Below, piece after piece: positions 9,305 through 18,755 of a stretch of 64,000 bases of DNA. The position numbers and the translations under genes were made by a program. Within the stretch, counting starts at the first letter, position 1; every line of letters starts with the position of its first letter. Source of the DNA: Synechococcus sp. MU1643 (GTDB taxonomy: Bacteria; Cyanobacteriota; Cyanobacteriia; PCC-6307; Cyanobiaceae); assembly GCF_020514095.1 (NCBI RefSeq), contig NZ_VTKY01000001.1, forward strand, positions 1 through 64,000, given 5' to 3'. The notes below the pieces were generated by a model that saw only the letters and a program-made list of their open reading frames with translations, was not told where the DNA came from and did no database searches.

Positions 9305-10615
9305 TCAGCGCTGCAAAAAAGCGGGCAATTCGGGCGTTTTTAGCCGGATGACAGCGCCGGCTCCGTCCTCCACGGCTTCCAGGGGAAGGCTTGGTCCGCG
9401 CCAGGCTCCGACCTCCAGCTGCTCGTCCTTGGCCGCCTGCTCATGAGGGCGAAGCACGTAGGGCTCGGCCACCGACCATGAGCGGGCGTAGTCCATCAGT
9501 AGTGGGTCCGCTGGAGCAAAGACGAAGGAGGCTTCCCTGGGAATGGCTTCGCGGGCGGCCAGTTCGGGCGTCATCCGCACGGCCCGGGTGATGCCCTGCA
9601 CAAAGCGGCTTCGGGTCACCACGGTGGTCAGGTAGGCCACCACCCGTAGACGTGGCGCATCAAAGCCTTCCGCGCACATGTCGATGCTCACTAGCCAATC
9701 GGCGTTACCGCTTTGGAAGGCGTTCAAGCGCTCCGTTGCTTGGGGGCTCTGGGAATGGATCAACTCCACCCGGTTGCCGTCGTCAATCAACACTCGGCTG
9801 ATGGCCTCGGCGTGGCTGATATCGCGGGCGATCACAAGGCCAGCAGCCTGCGGCTGCCGCTCGTGCAACTGATTCAGCTTCTGCTGGGCGCGCAGCAGAA
9901 CCTGCTGGCCAATGCTGCTGCTGTCGGCCAGACGGATGGCGCGACGCAGGTTGCGCGCGCGCCAGCTTTCCCGTTGTTCAGCCGATAGGGGGGAAACGTC
10001 ACGGTCGGGTTGTCCTTCGCGGCTGTGTTCCACCCAGCCGTCCTGAAAGCGAAACTCCAGGGGGCGCACATCCCCTGCGGCGATCAAGTCCCTGGGTTCA
10101 ACGCAGAGGTCCGGACGGATTTGCTCAACCCACCCACCGCCATCCAGCCGTACGCGGATGCGCCGGGCTGCGCAGAACGCCAGGTTGTCGGCACGAAAGG
10201 GGGTCCCTGTGAGCCCCAGGCGCAGCCGCAGGCTGCTGGTCATCTCCAGAAAAGTCTGCCCCCATGCGGTGGCGTCCGGCTCGTTGGGATTGACGCCGAG
10301 ATGGTGGGCCTCATCGGCGATCGCCATGCAGGCGCTCAGGCCCCATCGCGCGAGCCGTGCTCCCAGAGCCTCGCGCTGGCGACCGGCACCCTGATAGGTC
10401 ACCAACAAGCCATCGGCGTCTTGGCTTTGCTCCGGCGGGCAGGGCCACTCCTCCAGCCGCAAGCCAAGACGCGCCGCTGCGGATTTCCATTGATTGAGGA
10501 TTGAGGTTCGGTGGCAAAAGACCACGAAATGGTCCAGCCGGCCTTGATCTCGCATGGCGCGGAATCCCAGCAAGGCCCCGAGGGTTTTGCCTGCCCCTGG
10601 GCCTGCAAACACCAA
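9305..10615 (-). CDS. DEAD/DEAH-box (SF2) helicase, start codon unclear
   Basis: At least 436 residues. Walker A AGPGAGKTLG is at residues 4-13 from the only canonical start (TTG at 10615). Further on are the DEAH box (IADEAHHLGV), motif III-like LGLTGTPFRADN, and C-terminal helicase motifs (SIDMCAEGFDAP, RFVQGITRAVRM). This places it among restriction/repair-type SF2 ATPases; the exact role is unknown. Walker A should not sit so near the start. The frame stays open for about 55 codons upstream and reads plausibly (QPRQWQQQLIQLLRRR) but holds no ATG, GTG or TTG, so the start is non-standard or lost. Confidence 0.8.
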   Translation of the reverse strand: MVFAGPGAGKTLGALLGFRAMRDQGRLDHFVVFCHRTSILNQWKSAAARLGLRLEEWPCPPEQSQDADGLLVTYQGAGRQREALGARLARWGLSACMAIADEAHHLGVNPNEPDATAWGQTFLEMTSSLRLRLGLTGTPFRADNLAFCAARRIRVRLDGGGWVEQIRPDLCVEPRDLIAAGDVRPLEFRFQDGWVEHSREGQPDRDVSPLSAEQRESWRARNLRRAIRLADSSSIGQQVLLRAQQKLNQLHERQPQAAGLVIARDISHAEAISRVLIDDGNRVELIHSQSPQATERLNAFQSGNADWLVSIDMCAEGFDAPRLRVVAYLTTVVTRSRFVQGITRAVRMTPELAAREAIPREASFVFAPADPLLMDYARSWSVAEPYVLRPHEQAAKDEQLEVGAWRGPSLPLEAVEDGAGAVIRLKTPELPAFLQR

Positions 10616-10858
10616 CAGGTCGCGGCTGCTGCCCTCAAGCTCGAGCCTGCGACGCAGCAGCTGGATCAGCTGTTGCTGCCACTGCCGGGGTTGGACGGGG
10701 GAGCGGCTTAGCTCGGTATTGTGGGTTCCCGGGAGATTGAAGCTGACAGCTGAGATATCACCTCTCGGTAAGATGAGTCTTTTTAACCATTCTTTTGTGC
10801 TGTGGCATCTCTACTGTCCGGCCATCAGCTCCATCGGGATCGGGTCCCGCCCATCGCC

Positions 10859-11035
10859 ATGGCCCAACGTCGTTTTTTCAGCAGCCCCCTCGACCAGCAG
10901 CGCGACCAACTCGATGGCTGCTGGGAACTCGATTGCGACATCGATCCGTTGATTCTTCGGGCACGCGTCCTGCACCGCCGCGGCGAGGTGAACTGGGCCG
11001 TGGGCCTCGAACAGGAAGTGCTGCCGATCGTTTGA
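10859..11035 (+). CDS. Small conserved hypothetical protein
   Basis: 58 residues from the ATG at 10859 (MAQRRFFSSPLDQQRDQL); an in-frame ATG at 10802 would add 19 less convincing residues. The core WELDCDIDPLILRARVLHRR then GEVNWAVGLEQEVLPIV looks like a compact beta-rich protein with one cysteine. No family recognised. It lies divergent from the helicase and convergent with the 193-residue hypothetical gene, whose stop is 34 bases away. Confidence 0.6.
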   Translation: MAQRRFFSSPLDQQRDQLDGCWELDCDIDPLILRARVLHRRGEVNWAVGLEQEVLPIV

Positions 11036-11068
11036 GCCGGCAGCATGTCTTGAATAAACGCCCCTGCT

Positions 11069-11647
11069 TCAGAGCGCTTCGGCGTGGTTGACTACGAGGT
11101 GCTCCACTTCCATTAAGGCCTCTTCTGAGGCGGTGCGGGCGGCAGTGAAATCCCCCTTGGCTGAATCCAGCAGCTGTTGAGCGAGCCGATCCAGCAGCTC
11201 TTCTTTCCGTTCCTCAAGCATCGCCACGATTTCGGTTTCCACCAGGGTGCGCACAGCCTTAATGCGTAGGTCATCGTTTTCCGCTTCCGCGAAGGTGCCC
11301 TGCACGAGTTCCTGGATGAACAGGCGGTGCACTTCGCTGCTGCGCAAGAAGCTTTCCGTGGCGTTGATCATCCCGTCCACCAGGGTGCGATCGGGTTCGC
11401 TTTCGCCGTCGTTGAGCTTGAACTCCCAGTCGAGATGTCGGCGCTGCCAGCCGGCTGTGTGCAGGCTCGGCATCACGCTTTGCGAAAAAGTGTCGACGGA
11501 GATTTCATAGATCCGCTCCGCCAGCCGTTCACACCAGCCTTTGCCGTGCAACTGGAGGGTGGACTGCATGGTTTCCCGTTCGACGGCATGTCCACCGTGG
11601 TGGCTGTGGCAGAGACCGTCGGGACACTCGATTGCGCTGAGACCCAT
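11069..11647 (-). CDS. Hypothetical protein with N-terminal Cys/His motif
   Basis: 192 residues from the ATG at 11647 (MGLSAIECPDGLCHSHHGGH). The N-terminus has two cysteines followed by a His-rich run, which could bind a metal ion. The rest is charged and helical with likely coiled coil (EEALMEVEHLVV at the end). It contains many acidic residues and no membrane span. No known family recognised. It is divergent from pntA1 with about 110 bases between starts. Confidence 0.7.
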   Translation of the reverse strand: MGLSAIECPDGLCHSHHGGHAVERETMQSTLQLHGKGWCERLAERIYEISVDTFSQSVMPSLHTAGWQRRHLDWEFKLNDGESEPDRTLVDGMINATESFLRSSEVHRLFIQELVQGTFAEAENDDLRIKAVRTLVETEIVAMLEERKEELLDRLAQQLLDSAKGDFTAARTASEEALMEVEHLVVNHAEAL

Positions 11648-11757
11648 GGGAAGCACAGAGGGTGCACTTCACGTAGCAAGAACGACAGAAGCTCTGTGCG
11701 TTCTTCAGGAAGTTTCCCCGATCTCGAGAAGGCGACCTTCTACCCTGTGCCGGGTCG

Positions 11758-12912
11758 GTGGTTGTGTTCGCCTTGCCCAGACTTCTTATACCGGTGGAGT
11801 CGATTCCGGGAGAAACCCGTGTCGCGGCAACACCGGACACGGTCAAGAAATTTATTTCCTTGGGCTGCAGCGTCGTAGTCGAACGCGGAGCCGGTACCCC
11901 CTCCGGACACCTCGATGAGGCTTACGCCGCGCAAGGCGCGGAGCTCATGGAGTTGGGAGACACGTCGGCCTGGTTCCAGGCCGACGTGTTGCTCTGTGTT
12001 CAAGCACCGAGCGCAGCCACTTTGGCCCGCCTGCGCCAGGGAGCGCTGGTGGTTGGTCTGCTCTCCCCCTACGCCAACGAAGAGCTGACGGCCGCCCTGA
12101 AGCGCAGCGGCCTCTCCGCCATGGCGCTCGAGCTTTTGCCCCGGATTAGCCGGGCGCAGTCTGCCGATGCGCTGTCCTCCCAGGCCAACATCGCTGGCTA
12201 TAAGTCGGTGCTGCTGGCCTCCGCCGCGCTGGACCGTTACTTCCCGATGCTGATGACGGCAGCGGGCACCGTTCAGCCAGCCAAGGTGGTGATTCTCGGA
12301 GCGGGTGTGGCAGGGCTGCAGGCTGTGGCCACAGCGCGACGTCTGGGTGCAGTGGTGTATGTCAGTGACATCAGGCCTGCGGTGAAAGAACAGGTCGAAT
12401 CCCTTGGAGCTCGTTTCATCGAGCCCCCAGAGATGGAGGAGAAGCCTGCGGAATCCGGTGGCTATGCCAAACAGGCTTCCGACGCCTTCCTTGCAGCCCA
12501 GCGTCAGCAGCTGTCGGATCAGCTGGCCGAGGCCGACGTGGCCATCTGCACCGCCCAGGTGCCGGGCCGTCGCGCTCCGCGTCTGATCAGCGAAGACATG
12601 CTTGATCGGATGCGCCCCGGTGCGGTGGTGGTTGACCTGGCCGTAGCCCAGGGCGGCAACTGTGCCGACACCGTTCCTGGCCAGACCGTGGATCGCAAGG
12701 GTGTGAAGCTGATCGGTGGTAATGATCTGCCCTGCAGTGTGCCCAATCACGCCAGTGCGCTTTACGCCCGCAACCTTGTGGCTCTGCTGGAGCCCACCTT
12801 GAATGACGGCGTCCTCAGCCTCGATCCCGAGGATGAACTAATTGCCGGTTGTCTGATTGCCCAGGACGGCAGCATTCGTCGTGGCGATGTTCTTACCCCA
12901 GGTTCCAACTGA
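11758..12912 (+). CDS. pntA: NAD(P) transhydrogenase alpha subunit, domain I part (PntA-1)
   Basis: 384 residues with a GTG start (an internal TTG four codons later would also fit). The LLIPVESIPGETRVAATPD start and the NAD-binding VVILGAGVAGLQAVATARR motif (about 178-196) identify the soluble alpha subunit, which binds NAD(H). With the two following genes it forms the proton-pumping transhydrogenase exchanging NADH and NADPH. Cyanobacteria encode it as three genes, as here. The stop overlaps the start of the next gene (TGATG at 12910-12914). Confidence 0.94.
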   Translation: MVVFALPRLLIPVESIPGETRVAATPDTVKKFISLGCSVVVERGAGTPSGHLDEAYAAQGAELMELGDTSAWFQADVLLCVQAPSAATLARLRQGALVVGLLSPYANEELTAALKRSGLSAMALELLPRISRAQSADALSSQANIAGYKSVLLASAALDRYFPMLMTAAGTVQPAKVVILGAGVAGLQAVATARRLGAVVYVSDIRPAVKEQVESLGARFIEPPEMEEKPAESGGYAKQASDAFLAAQRQQLSDQLAEADVAICTAQVPGRRAPRLISEDMLDRMRPGAVVVDLAVAQGGNCADTVPGQTVDRKGVKLIGGNDLPCSVPNHASALYARNLVALLEPTLNDGVLSLDPEDELIAGCLIAQDGSIRRGDVLTPGSN

Positions 12913-13208
12913 TGTTTGTTGAATTCCTCTGGGTTCTCCTGCTTGGCAGCCTGCTTGGGCTGGAGTTGATCGGCAAGGTCCCCCCCACCCTGCACACTCC
13001 CTTGATGAGTGGTGCCAATGCCATCTCGGGCATCACCGTGTTGGCAGCGCTCACCGCCATCATCAAGGCTGGCGATAACACTGTGGTGTTGTTGCTTGGT
13101 TCCGTCTCGCTGGGCTTTGCCCTGTTCAACGTGATCGGGGGCTTCCTCGTGACCGATCGGATGCTGGCCATGTTCAGCCGCAAGCCTGCTCGTAAGGAGA
13201 ACCGCTGA
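12912..13208 (+). CDS. pntA2: NAD(P) transhydrogenase alpha-2 subunit (membrane domain)
   Basis: 98 residues made of about three membrane spans (FVEFLWVLLLGSLLGLELIG; TVLAALTAIIKAG; VVLLLGSVSLGFALFNVIGG). It contains the conserved PLMSGANAISGI motif. It is the separated membrane part of PntA and helps form the proton channel with PntB. The start at 12912 overlaps the pntA1 stop, and its own stop overlaps the pntB start (TGATG), so the three genes are translationally coupled. Confidence 0.94.
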   Translation: MFVEFLWVLLLGSLLGLELIGKVPPTLHTPLMSGANAISGITVLAALTAIIKAGDNTVVLLLGSVSLGFALFNVIGGFLVTDRMLAMFSRKPARKENR

Positions 13209-14629
13209 TGACTGACCTTCTCAAATACGCGATCGAGCTGGTTGCGGTTCTGTTGCTGGCACTTGGCATCAAGGGTCTCTCCAAGGTGCGTTCTGCCCGG
13301 GGTGCAAACCAGCTGGCCGCTCTGGCCATGGGCCTTGCGGTGTTTGGTCTGTTGCTCAATTACCTCGGCACCAGCGGCATCAGCATCGCCGCCTGGACCT
13401 GGATCATTGCCGGAACGTTGGTGGGGGGTGTGCTCGGTGCCATCACCGCCCAACGGGTGCCGATGACGTCGATGCCTGAGACGGTTGCCCTCTTTAACGG
13501 CTGCGGTGGCATGTCGTCGCTGCTGGTGGCCTTGGCTGCGGCGCTTTACCCGGCGGTCCTTGATGCGGCAGGCCCCGTGGCAGTGGTGTCGATCGTTGTC
13601 TCCGTGTTCGTGGGTGCGATCACCTTCACTGGTTCGATCGTTGCCATGGCCAAGCTGCAGGGTTGGCTGTCCACGCCGGACTGGATGCAGAGCAGGGCGC
13701 GCCATGCAGTGAACATCGCGCTGGCAGTGGCATCCCTGGTGGGTGCCGTTGAGATGCTGCGCAACGCTGATTCGAGCACCGGCCTCTGGCTGGTGGTGGT
13801 GGCCTCTGGACTGCTGGGTATCGGGGTGACGCTGCCGATCGGTGGCGCCGACATGCCCGTGGTGATTTCCCTGCTCAACAGCTATTCCGGTGTGGCTGCG
13901 GCTGCTGCCGGTTTCGTGGTGGGTAGCCAGTTGTTGATCGTGGCCGGTGCCATGGTTGGTGCTGCGGGCCTGATCCTCACCCAGGTGATGTGCAATGGCA
14001 TGAACCGTTCCTTGGTGTCTGTGCTGTTTGGTGGCGCCCTTGGGGCCACGGCGGCCACCGGTGGCGGCGGTGGTGAATACACAAACATCACCAGTTGCAG
14101 TGTTGAGGAATGCGCCCTCACCCTTGAGGCTGCTGAACGGGTGGTGATTGTTCCGGGCTATGGCTTGGCCGTGGCTCAGGCTCAACACACGCTCAGGGAA
14201 GTGACTCGCGTGCTCGAAAGCGCAGGCATAGATGTTGCTTACGCTATTCACCCGGTGGCCGGCCGCATGCCGGGGCATATGAACGTGCTTCTGGCTGAGG
14301 CGGATGTGCCCTACGAGCAGCTTCAGGAGATGGATCAAATCAACCCAGAGTTCCCCGCTACCGATGTGGTCTTGGTGCTGGGTGCCAATGATGTGGTCAA
14401 TCCCCAGGCCAAGAGCGACCCCAATTCGCCGCTCTACGGCATGCCGGTTCTGGATGTGCAGGATGCCCGCACGGTGTTTGTGGTGAAACGAGGCATGAGC
14501 GCTGGTTACTCCGGCATCAAGAACGATCTCTTCGAGTTAGCCAATACTTCGATGTTGTTCGGTGATGCCAAGAAAGTGCTCGGCGATCTTCTGGTGGAAC
14601 TGAAGGATCTGGGCCTAGGCAAGAAGTGA
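13208..14629 (+). CDS. pntB: NAD(P) transhydrogenase beta subunit
   Basis: 473 residues. The N-terminal half holds about eight or nine membrane spans, including AITAQRVPMTSMPETVALFN and GIGVTLPIGGADMPVVISLL. The C-terminal soluble domain binds NADP(H): VVIVPGYGLAVAQAQH, RMPGHMNVLLAEADVPY and VLVLGANDVVNPQA are PntB signatures. It completes the three-subunit transhydrogenase. Its stop overlaps the start of the next gene by one base. Confidence 0.96.
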   Translation: MTDLLKYAIELVAVLLLALGIKGLSKVRSARGANQLAALAMGLAVFGLLLNYLGTSGISIAAWTWIIAGTLVGGVLGAITAQRVPMTSMPETVALFNGCGGMSSLLVALAAALYPAVLDAAGPVAVVSIVVSVFVGAITFTGSIVAMAKLQGWLSTPDWMQSRARHAVNIALAVASLVGAVEMLRNADSSTGLWLVVVASGLLGIGVTLPIGGADMPVVISLLNSYSGVAAAAAGFVVGSQLLIVAGAMVGAAGLILTQVMCNGMNRSLVSVLFGGALGATAATGGGGGEYTNITSCSVEECALTLEAAERVVIVPGYGLAVAQAQHTLREVTRVLESAGIDVAYAIHPVAGRMPGHMNVLLAEADVPYEQLQEMDQINPEFPATDVVLVLGANDVVNPQAKSDPNSPLYGMPVLDVQDARTVFVVKRGMSAGYSGIKNDLFELANTSMLFGDAKKVLGDLLVELKDLGLGKK

Positions 14630-15660
14630 TGGGGCGCGGCGTGGATAACCCCCAGCTGCGCGAGCGGCTGGGGGTTCCGTCGTTTGAGCAGCGCTGGCCC
14701 TGGGTCGGTGGTGACCTGCAAACCCTCCGCGACACCCTGCGCGAGGTGGATCTTCCCCACGATCAAGGGGTACCGATCGAAATCCCCGTGCCAGCTCTGC
14801 CTAGTGGGGCTGCGGCTGCAGGGTCTCTGCTTGCCCTGCTCGATCAGCCGAAAGGGGAACCCAGAGGTTTTGTTCTCCTGCTCCATGGCCTGGGGGGATC
14901 CAGTTCTCGGGAAGGCCTGAGGCGGATGGGGGTAGCGCTGCAAGCTGCGGGTTTCGCCGTTTTGCGGCTGAATCTGCGCGGTGCGGATCCAGGCCGGCAT
15001 TTGGCGGGTGGCACCTACGCAGCGCGTTGCAACAGCGATCTGCTGCCGGTGATTGCCCGGGCGCGAATGTTGGCGGCGGGGCGACCGCTGCTAGGAGCGG
15101 GCATCTCCCTGGGCGGCACGATGCTGCTCAATGCTGCACTGGCCTCGCCCGGTGTGCTTGATGGCGTCTTTTGTGCAAGCAGTCCCCTGGATCTGGCCGC
15201 TTGCAGCTCCTCGATCGAGCGACCGCGCAATCGGGTCTACCAACGCTGGCTGCTCAAGCGGTTGGTGCGTCAGACCTTGGCGGATCCCTTTGGGGTGAGC
15301 CACGACGAGGAGGTCAACTTGCAAGCAACGCCCCCTCGTTCGATCCGTGATTTCGATAGTGCCGTGACGGCTCCCCGCTGGGGGTTTGCGGATGTGGAGG
15401 CTTACTACCGCGAAGCCTCACCCCTGCAGCATCTCGTGCCTGCCTGCAAAGCGATGCCTCCCACTTTGCTGCTGCAGGCCCTGGATGACCCCTGGGTTCC
15501 AGCGTCATCCGCGATGGATCTCGCTGAGGTGCTGCCGCCGGAGGCTGCGATTCGCACGTTGTTCACGCCTCGGGGAGGGCATAACGGCTTTCATGGCCGT
15601 GACGGCTGCTGGGGGGATCAGCTGGCGGCGGCCTGGCTCAGAGATGTTGTTGCCGGCTAA
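14629..15660 (+). CDS. YheT-family alpha/beta hydrolase
   Basis: 343 residues from the ATG at 14629, which overlaps the pntB stop. Hydrolase landmarks are VLLLHGLGGSSSREGLRRM, the nucleophile GISLGGTML, the acid in ALDDPWVP and the histidine in PRGGHNGFHG. The order and the NLRGADPGRHLAGGTY segment fit the COG0429/YheT family, whose substrates are poorly known (carboxyl esters or lipids). A 10-bp perfect inverted repeat at 14647-14676 lies within its first codons. Confidence 0.85.
   Translation: MGRGVDNPQLRERLGVPSFEQRWPWVGGDLQTLRDTLREVDLPHDQGVPIEIPVPALPSGAAAAGSLLALLDQPKGEPRGFVLLLHGLGGSSSREGLRRMGVALQAAGFAVLRLNLRGADPGRHLAGGTYAARCNSDLLPVIARARMLAAGRPLLGAGISLGGTMLLNAALASPGVLDGVFCASSPLDLAACSSSIERPRNRVYQRWLLKRLVRQTLADPFGVSHDEEVNLQATPPRSIRDFDSAVTAPRWGFADVEAYYREASPLQHLVPACKAMPPTLLLQALDDPWVPASSAMDLAEVLPPEAAIRTLFTPRGGHNGFHGRDGCWGDQLAAAWLRDVVAG
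14647..14676 (+). repeat. 10-bp perfect inverted repeat just after pntB
   Basis: AACCCCCAGC (14647-14656) and GCTGGGGGTT (14667-14676) pair perfectly over a 10-base loop. It lies 18 bases after the pntB stop and inside the start of the downstream hydrolase gene. No T-run follows directly. It could reduce read-through from the pnt genes or regulate translation of the hydrolase, or be a chance GC-rich palindrome. Confidence 0.35.
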
Positions 15661-15695
15661 GCCGTGATCCCATCTGGATCCAGGCCTTCTGCTCT

Positions 15696-16841
15696 TCAGT
15701 AATAGAACGCTTGATCGGTTGGGTTCTGGTAAACAGCGCCACCGCAGCGTGTTGCAATCCTCCACAGTGCTTTGTGGATCGGGGTTGAGTCGTAGCGCAC
15801 CAGCTCAGGGAACCTCTGCCTCAGAACTTGAGTTCCTCGCCAGGCGTTGTAATGCGGAATCGATGAATTGACGTGATGGCACACATGGGTTGAGCCGATT
15901 CCATGGTGTAGCAGGTTGAGGATTGGTCCGTAAGGACGATCAACCGTTTGCAGTGCTCCCTTTGACCAAGTCCAGGTCTCGTTGGAGAAGTGAGGGATGT
16001 CTGCATTCGTGTGCTGCAACCAGGTGTAGGTCGTCAGCCACATGTTGATCACCAGGTAAGGCAGGCCGTAGATGCACAGCACCCGGAGCAGGGAAAACTG
16101 CACTGAGGCGATGATCAATAGGGCAACCATGGCGAGCAATCCGAGATTGGATCGCACCATCCACTTGCCGAATGAATTGGGGAAAAGGCGGCGTTTGCCG
16201 TTGAAATTCCGCTTGCGATTCCAAAAATGCGAGGTGGGGGAGTCGTAATCTTCGCCACCAGTGGCGCCCAGAAAGAGATAGAGCTGCCAGCCAATCACGA
16301 GGTGATTGAAGAGAGAAATGATCCCGAAGAGGGTGGGATTCATTTCCCTCTTCAGCCGCTCGGTGGTTCGTCCCATCGGCGATGTTGACCGTGGCGGGAC
16401 GTGGGTTTCTCCTTGCTCCAGGTGGTTGCAGTGGGCGTGATGCACTGCATGGCTATGGGCCCAGCTGTAATAAGGCACAAGCAAAATGCTGTGAAGCACA
16501 AAACCCACAACACCTTCAATCCGGCGGTTGGGGTGAAAAGCGTGATGTCCGCATTCATGGGCGATTACCCAGCAGCCCATCGCGATGGTGCCGGTGATCA
16601 CGCCGTAGAGGAGCCAGAGGGGTGCGGCGGCTCCAGAGAGCGGAAGTCGGGTTCCAGTGCCAACGGCCAGCAGGGAAAGGCCAACAGACATGGCCAGACT
16701 CGACCATGACTTCGCCGGGCTCAGCTTGGAGAGCTCTGCTGGCAATGCGCTGAGCAGCTCAGCTTTGCTGGGATAGGTGATTGAATCAGCGCTGTCTTCA
16801 GGGGCTGTATTTGCTGGTCGGATCGATGTTGCAAATGCCAA
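15696..16841 (-). CDS. desA: Membrane fatty acid desaturase, delta-12 (DesA) type
   Basis: 381 residues. Three histidine clusters for the di-iron centre are visible: HECGHH (95-100), HSHAVHHAHCNH (129-140) and HVCHH (319-323). Membrane spans lie around 50-65, 75-95, 112-125 and 233-265. The layout and length match acyl-lipid delta-12 desaturases, which add the second double bond to oleoyl chains in membrane lipids and support cold tolerance. The regiospecificity is inferred from family resemblance. It converges on the YheT-like gene. Confidence 0.88.
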   Translation of the reverse strand: MAFATSIRPANTAPEDSADSITYPSKAELLSALPAELSKLSPAKSWSSLAMSVGLSLLAVGTGTRLPLSGAAAPLWLLYGVITGTIAMGCWVIAHECGHHAFHPNRRIEGVVGFVLHSILLVPYYSWAHSHAVHHAHCNHLEQGETHVPPRSTSPMGRTTERLKREMNPTLFGIISLFNHLVIGWQLYLFLGATGGEDYDSPTSHFWNRKRNFNGKRRLFPNSFGKWMVRSNLGLLAMVALLIIASVQFSLLRVLCIYGLPYLVINMWLTTYTWLQHTNADIPHFSNETWTWSKGALQTVDRPYGPILNLLHHGIGSTHVCHHVNSSIPHYNAWRGTQVLRQRFPELVRYDSTPIHKALWRIATRCGGAVYQNPTDQAFYY

Positions 16842-17063
16842 ATTGAAGCCTCAAGACAAGCGCTAAAGGTTGGCGCTTAAGAATTCCATCATAATTGTTC
16901 GGGTTGCGGCCCGTGGAAGCTCTTGAGCCACGCGGGGCTAAAGGTAATTGTTCTGATTTTGTTGTTCAGAATTCAGGCTGAATTTCAAGACCCTTTGCTG
17001 GAAGTGCCATTTCTAACAAATGGATTGAGCTTTTCGGCGTTGCATTTCTGGGTTTATTTTGCA

Positions 17064-17426
17064 TTAAATCTTGCCTGCAGGGAGATCGTTGATTTTCTCG
17101 AAAGGTGTTCTTTTTAAAATCCATTCTTCGACAGGTTGTTGGCAAATGATGTGCTGTTCAACGATTCTTTTGATCCGGTCGGGTGAAACATCGGCGTACC
17201 AAATCCCGTCTGGCCAGACCAAAAGAATGGGCCCTCGTTCGCACACTCTGAGGCAATCCGCTTTGCTGCGCAGAACAATCCCCTCTGGGCGTTCCGTGTT
17301 TTCGAGATTCAGTTCACGAACAACGCTCTTCAGTTCATTCCAGGTTTGTGCCCCAAGCGCTGAATCGCAGCATTTGGCTTGGGTGGCGGTTGCGCAGAGC
17401 AGGAGGTGATGGCTGATCCGTTGCAT
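17064..17426 (-). CDS. Thioredoxin-like [2Fe-2S] ferredoxin
   Basis: 120 residues from an ATG at 17426, two bases after the dxr stop. It resembles the shethna/NuoE-like thioredoxin-fold ferredoxins: LLLCATATQAKCC (cysteines near residues 9 and 18-19) and LRSKADCLRVCERGPILLVW (two more cysteines) provide the four cluster ligands. The partner is unknown. Directly following dxr suggests co-transcription. That is of interest because late MEP-pathway enzymes use ferredoxin, but a functional link is only an inference. Confidence 0.8.
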   Translation of the reverse strand: MQRISHHLLLCATATQAKCCDSALGAQTWNELKSVVRELNLENTERPEGIVLRSKADCLRVCERGPILLVWPDGIWYADVSPDRIKRIVEQHIICQQPVEEWILKRTPFEKINDLPAGKI

Positions 17427-17428
17427 GC

Positions 17429-18676
17429 CTAAGCGGCGAGCGCTCCCATGGGCAAACGGGTGATACCGCGGTTCACCTGTTCCCGCACGGCGGTTCGCGC
17501 CCACTGATCCACCCGCAGCACGTCGTCCAATTGGGGCTGGGTCATCAGATCGGGTTTATGTCGCTCGCAGGCGGCCTCGATCACTGTGGGGATGTCGAGG
17601 AAGTGAATCTTCTCCTCGAGGAACTGCGCCACGGCTTCTTCGTTAGCAGCATTCATCACCGCAGGCATGGTGCCGCCGGCCCGTCCAGCGGCGTAGGCCA
17701 ACTCCATGCAGGGGTATTTGGCGGGATCGGGGGCCCGGAAGGTGAGCTGACCAACTTCCGTGAGATCCAGTCGCCGCCATGGCGTCTCCAGGCGTGACGG
17801 CCAGCTGAGGCAGTAGAGGATGGGCAGCTTCATGTCGGGCCAGCCCAGCTGGGCCAGCACAGACGAATCCGCAAGCTCGATCATCGAATGGATGATGCTC
17901 TGGGGATGGATCACGATCTCGATGTGGTCGTAATCCAGGCCGAACAGGTAGTGGGCTTCGATCACCTCCAGTCCTTTGTTCATCAACGAGGCGGAATCCA
18001 CGGTGATCTTGCGGCCCATGCTCCAGTTGGGATGACTGGTGGCATCGGCCACGGTTGCCTTTTCAAGGTCGGCGGCTGTCCAGTCTCGGAATGCGCCGCC
18101 AGAAGCTGTGAGCTGAATCCGGCGCAGACCCGGAGTGGGCACGCCGGTGGACAGGCGTGCGTTTTCAGCCCAGGGGGTTCCCTGCAGGCACTGGAAAATC
18201 GCCGAGTGTTCTGAATCCGCCGGCAGCAGTCGGCTGCCGCTCTTCTTCAGCTCCGGCAGCACCACGGGGCCGGCCGCAATCAGCGTTTCCTTGTTGGCCA
18301 GGGCCAGATCTTTGCCGGCGCGGATCGCCGCCAGGGTGGGCAACAGTCCGGCGCAACCAACAATGCCCGTCACCACCAGGTCGGCGCTGTCCCATGCCGC
18401 AGCAACGTTGAGGCCGTCAGCACCTCCCACCAGCTGGGGTGCTTCGGTGCCTGAAACGCCAGCGTTCTTCAGACGGTCCTGAAGTTCGGGTAGGAGATCC
18501 GCATCCGCCAGGGCAACCACCTCAGGGCGATGCCTCTGGACTTGTTCAACCAATAGCTTCAGGTTGCGGCCGGCCGTGAGGGCCACAACGCGGAACTGCT
18601 CCGGAAACTCCTCAGCGATCTGAAGGGTCTGGGTGCCGATGGAACCTGTGGATCCCAGCACGCTGATGGCTTTCAT
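17429..18676 (-). CDS. dxr: 1-deoxy-D-xylulose 5-phosphate reductoisomerase
   Basis: 415 residues from the ATG at 18676 ([20 protein letters not shown]), the standard DXR N-terminus with its NADPH-binding motif. Further signatures are [32 protein letters not shown] and the [20 protein letters not shown] segment. It makes 2-C-methyl-D-erythritol 4-phosphate, the second step of the MEP isoprenoid pathway, feeding carotenoid and chlorophyll side chains (see crtE and the lycopene cyclase here). Longer upstream starts add an unrelated leader. Confidence 0.96.
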   Translation of the reverse strand: MKAISVLGSTGSIGTQTLQIAEEFPEQFRVVALTAGRNLKLLVEQVQRHRPEVVALADADLLPELQDRLKNAGVSGTEAPQLVGGADGLNVAAAWDSADLVVTGIVGCAGLLPTLAAIRAGKDLALANKETLIAAGPVVLPELKKSGSRLLPADSEHSAIFQCLQGTPWAENARLSTGVPTPGLRRIQLTASGGAFRDWTAADLEKATVADATSHPNWSMGRKITVDSASLMNKGLEVIEAHYLFGLDYDHIEIVIHPQSIIHSMIELADSSVLAQLGWPDMKLPILYCLSWPSRLETPWRRLDLTEVGQLTFRAPDPAKYPCMELAYAAGRAGGTMPAVMNAANEEAVAQFLEEKIHFLDIPTVIEAACERHKPDLMTQPQLDDVLRVDQWARTAVREQVNRGITRLPMGALAA

Positions 18677-18755
18677 GCTGTTCCGGCAGTTGCAACAAGT
18701 CTCCCACCAGGACCGTTGAACGCTGGCAAGCTGGCGGACAGCTTGTGGAGAGCGC

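Noticed and set aside
12893..14338. 481-residue reading frame on the minus strand
   Set aside because: It lies opposite pntA2 and pntB, is rich in His, Gln and Arg, and has no recognisable domain. It is a shadow of GC-rich codon bias.
16859..16880. Hairpin AAGCGC...GCGCTT near the desA start
   Set aside because: Only a 6-bp stem and no T-run; too weak to call.
16923..17117. 64-residue AT-rich frame upstream of desA
   Set aside because: TTG start, no ribosome-binding site, no family match, and overlap with the ferredoxin gene end. The stretch 16842-17063 otherwise shows nothing I can support.
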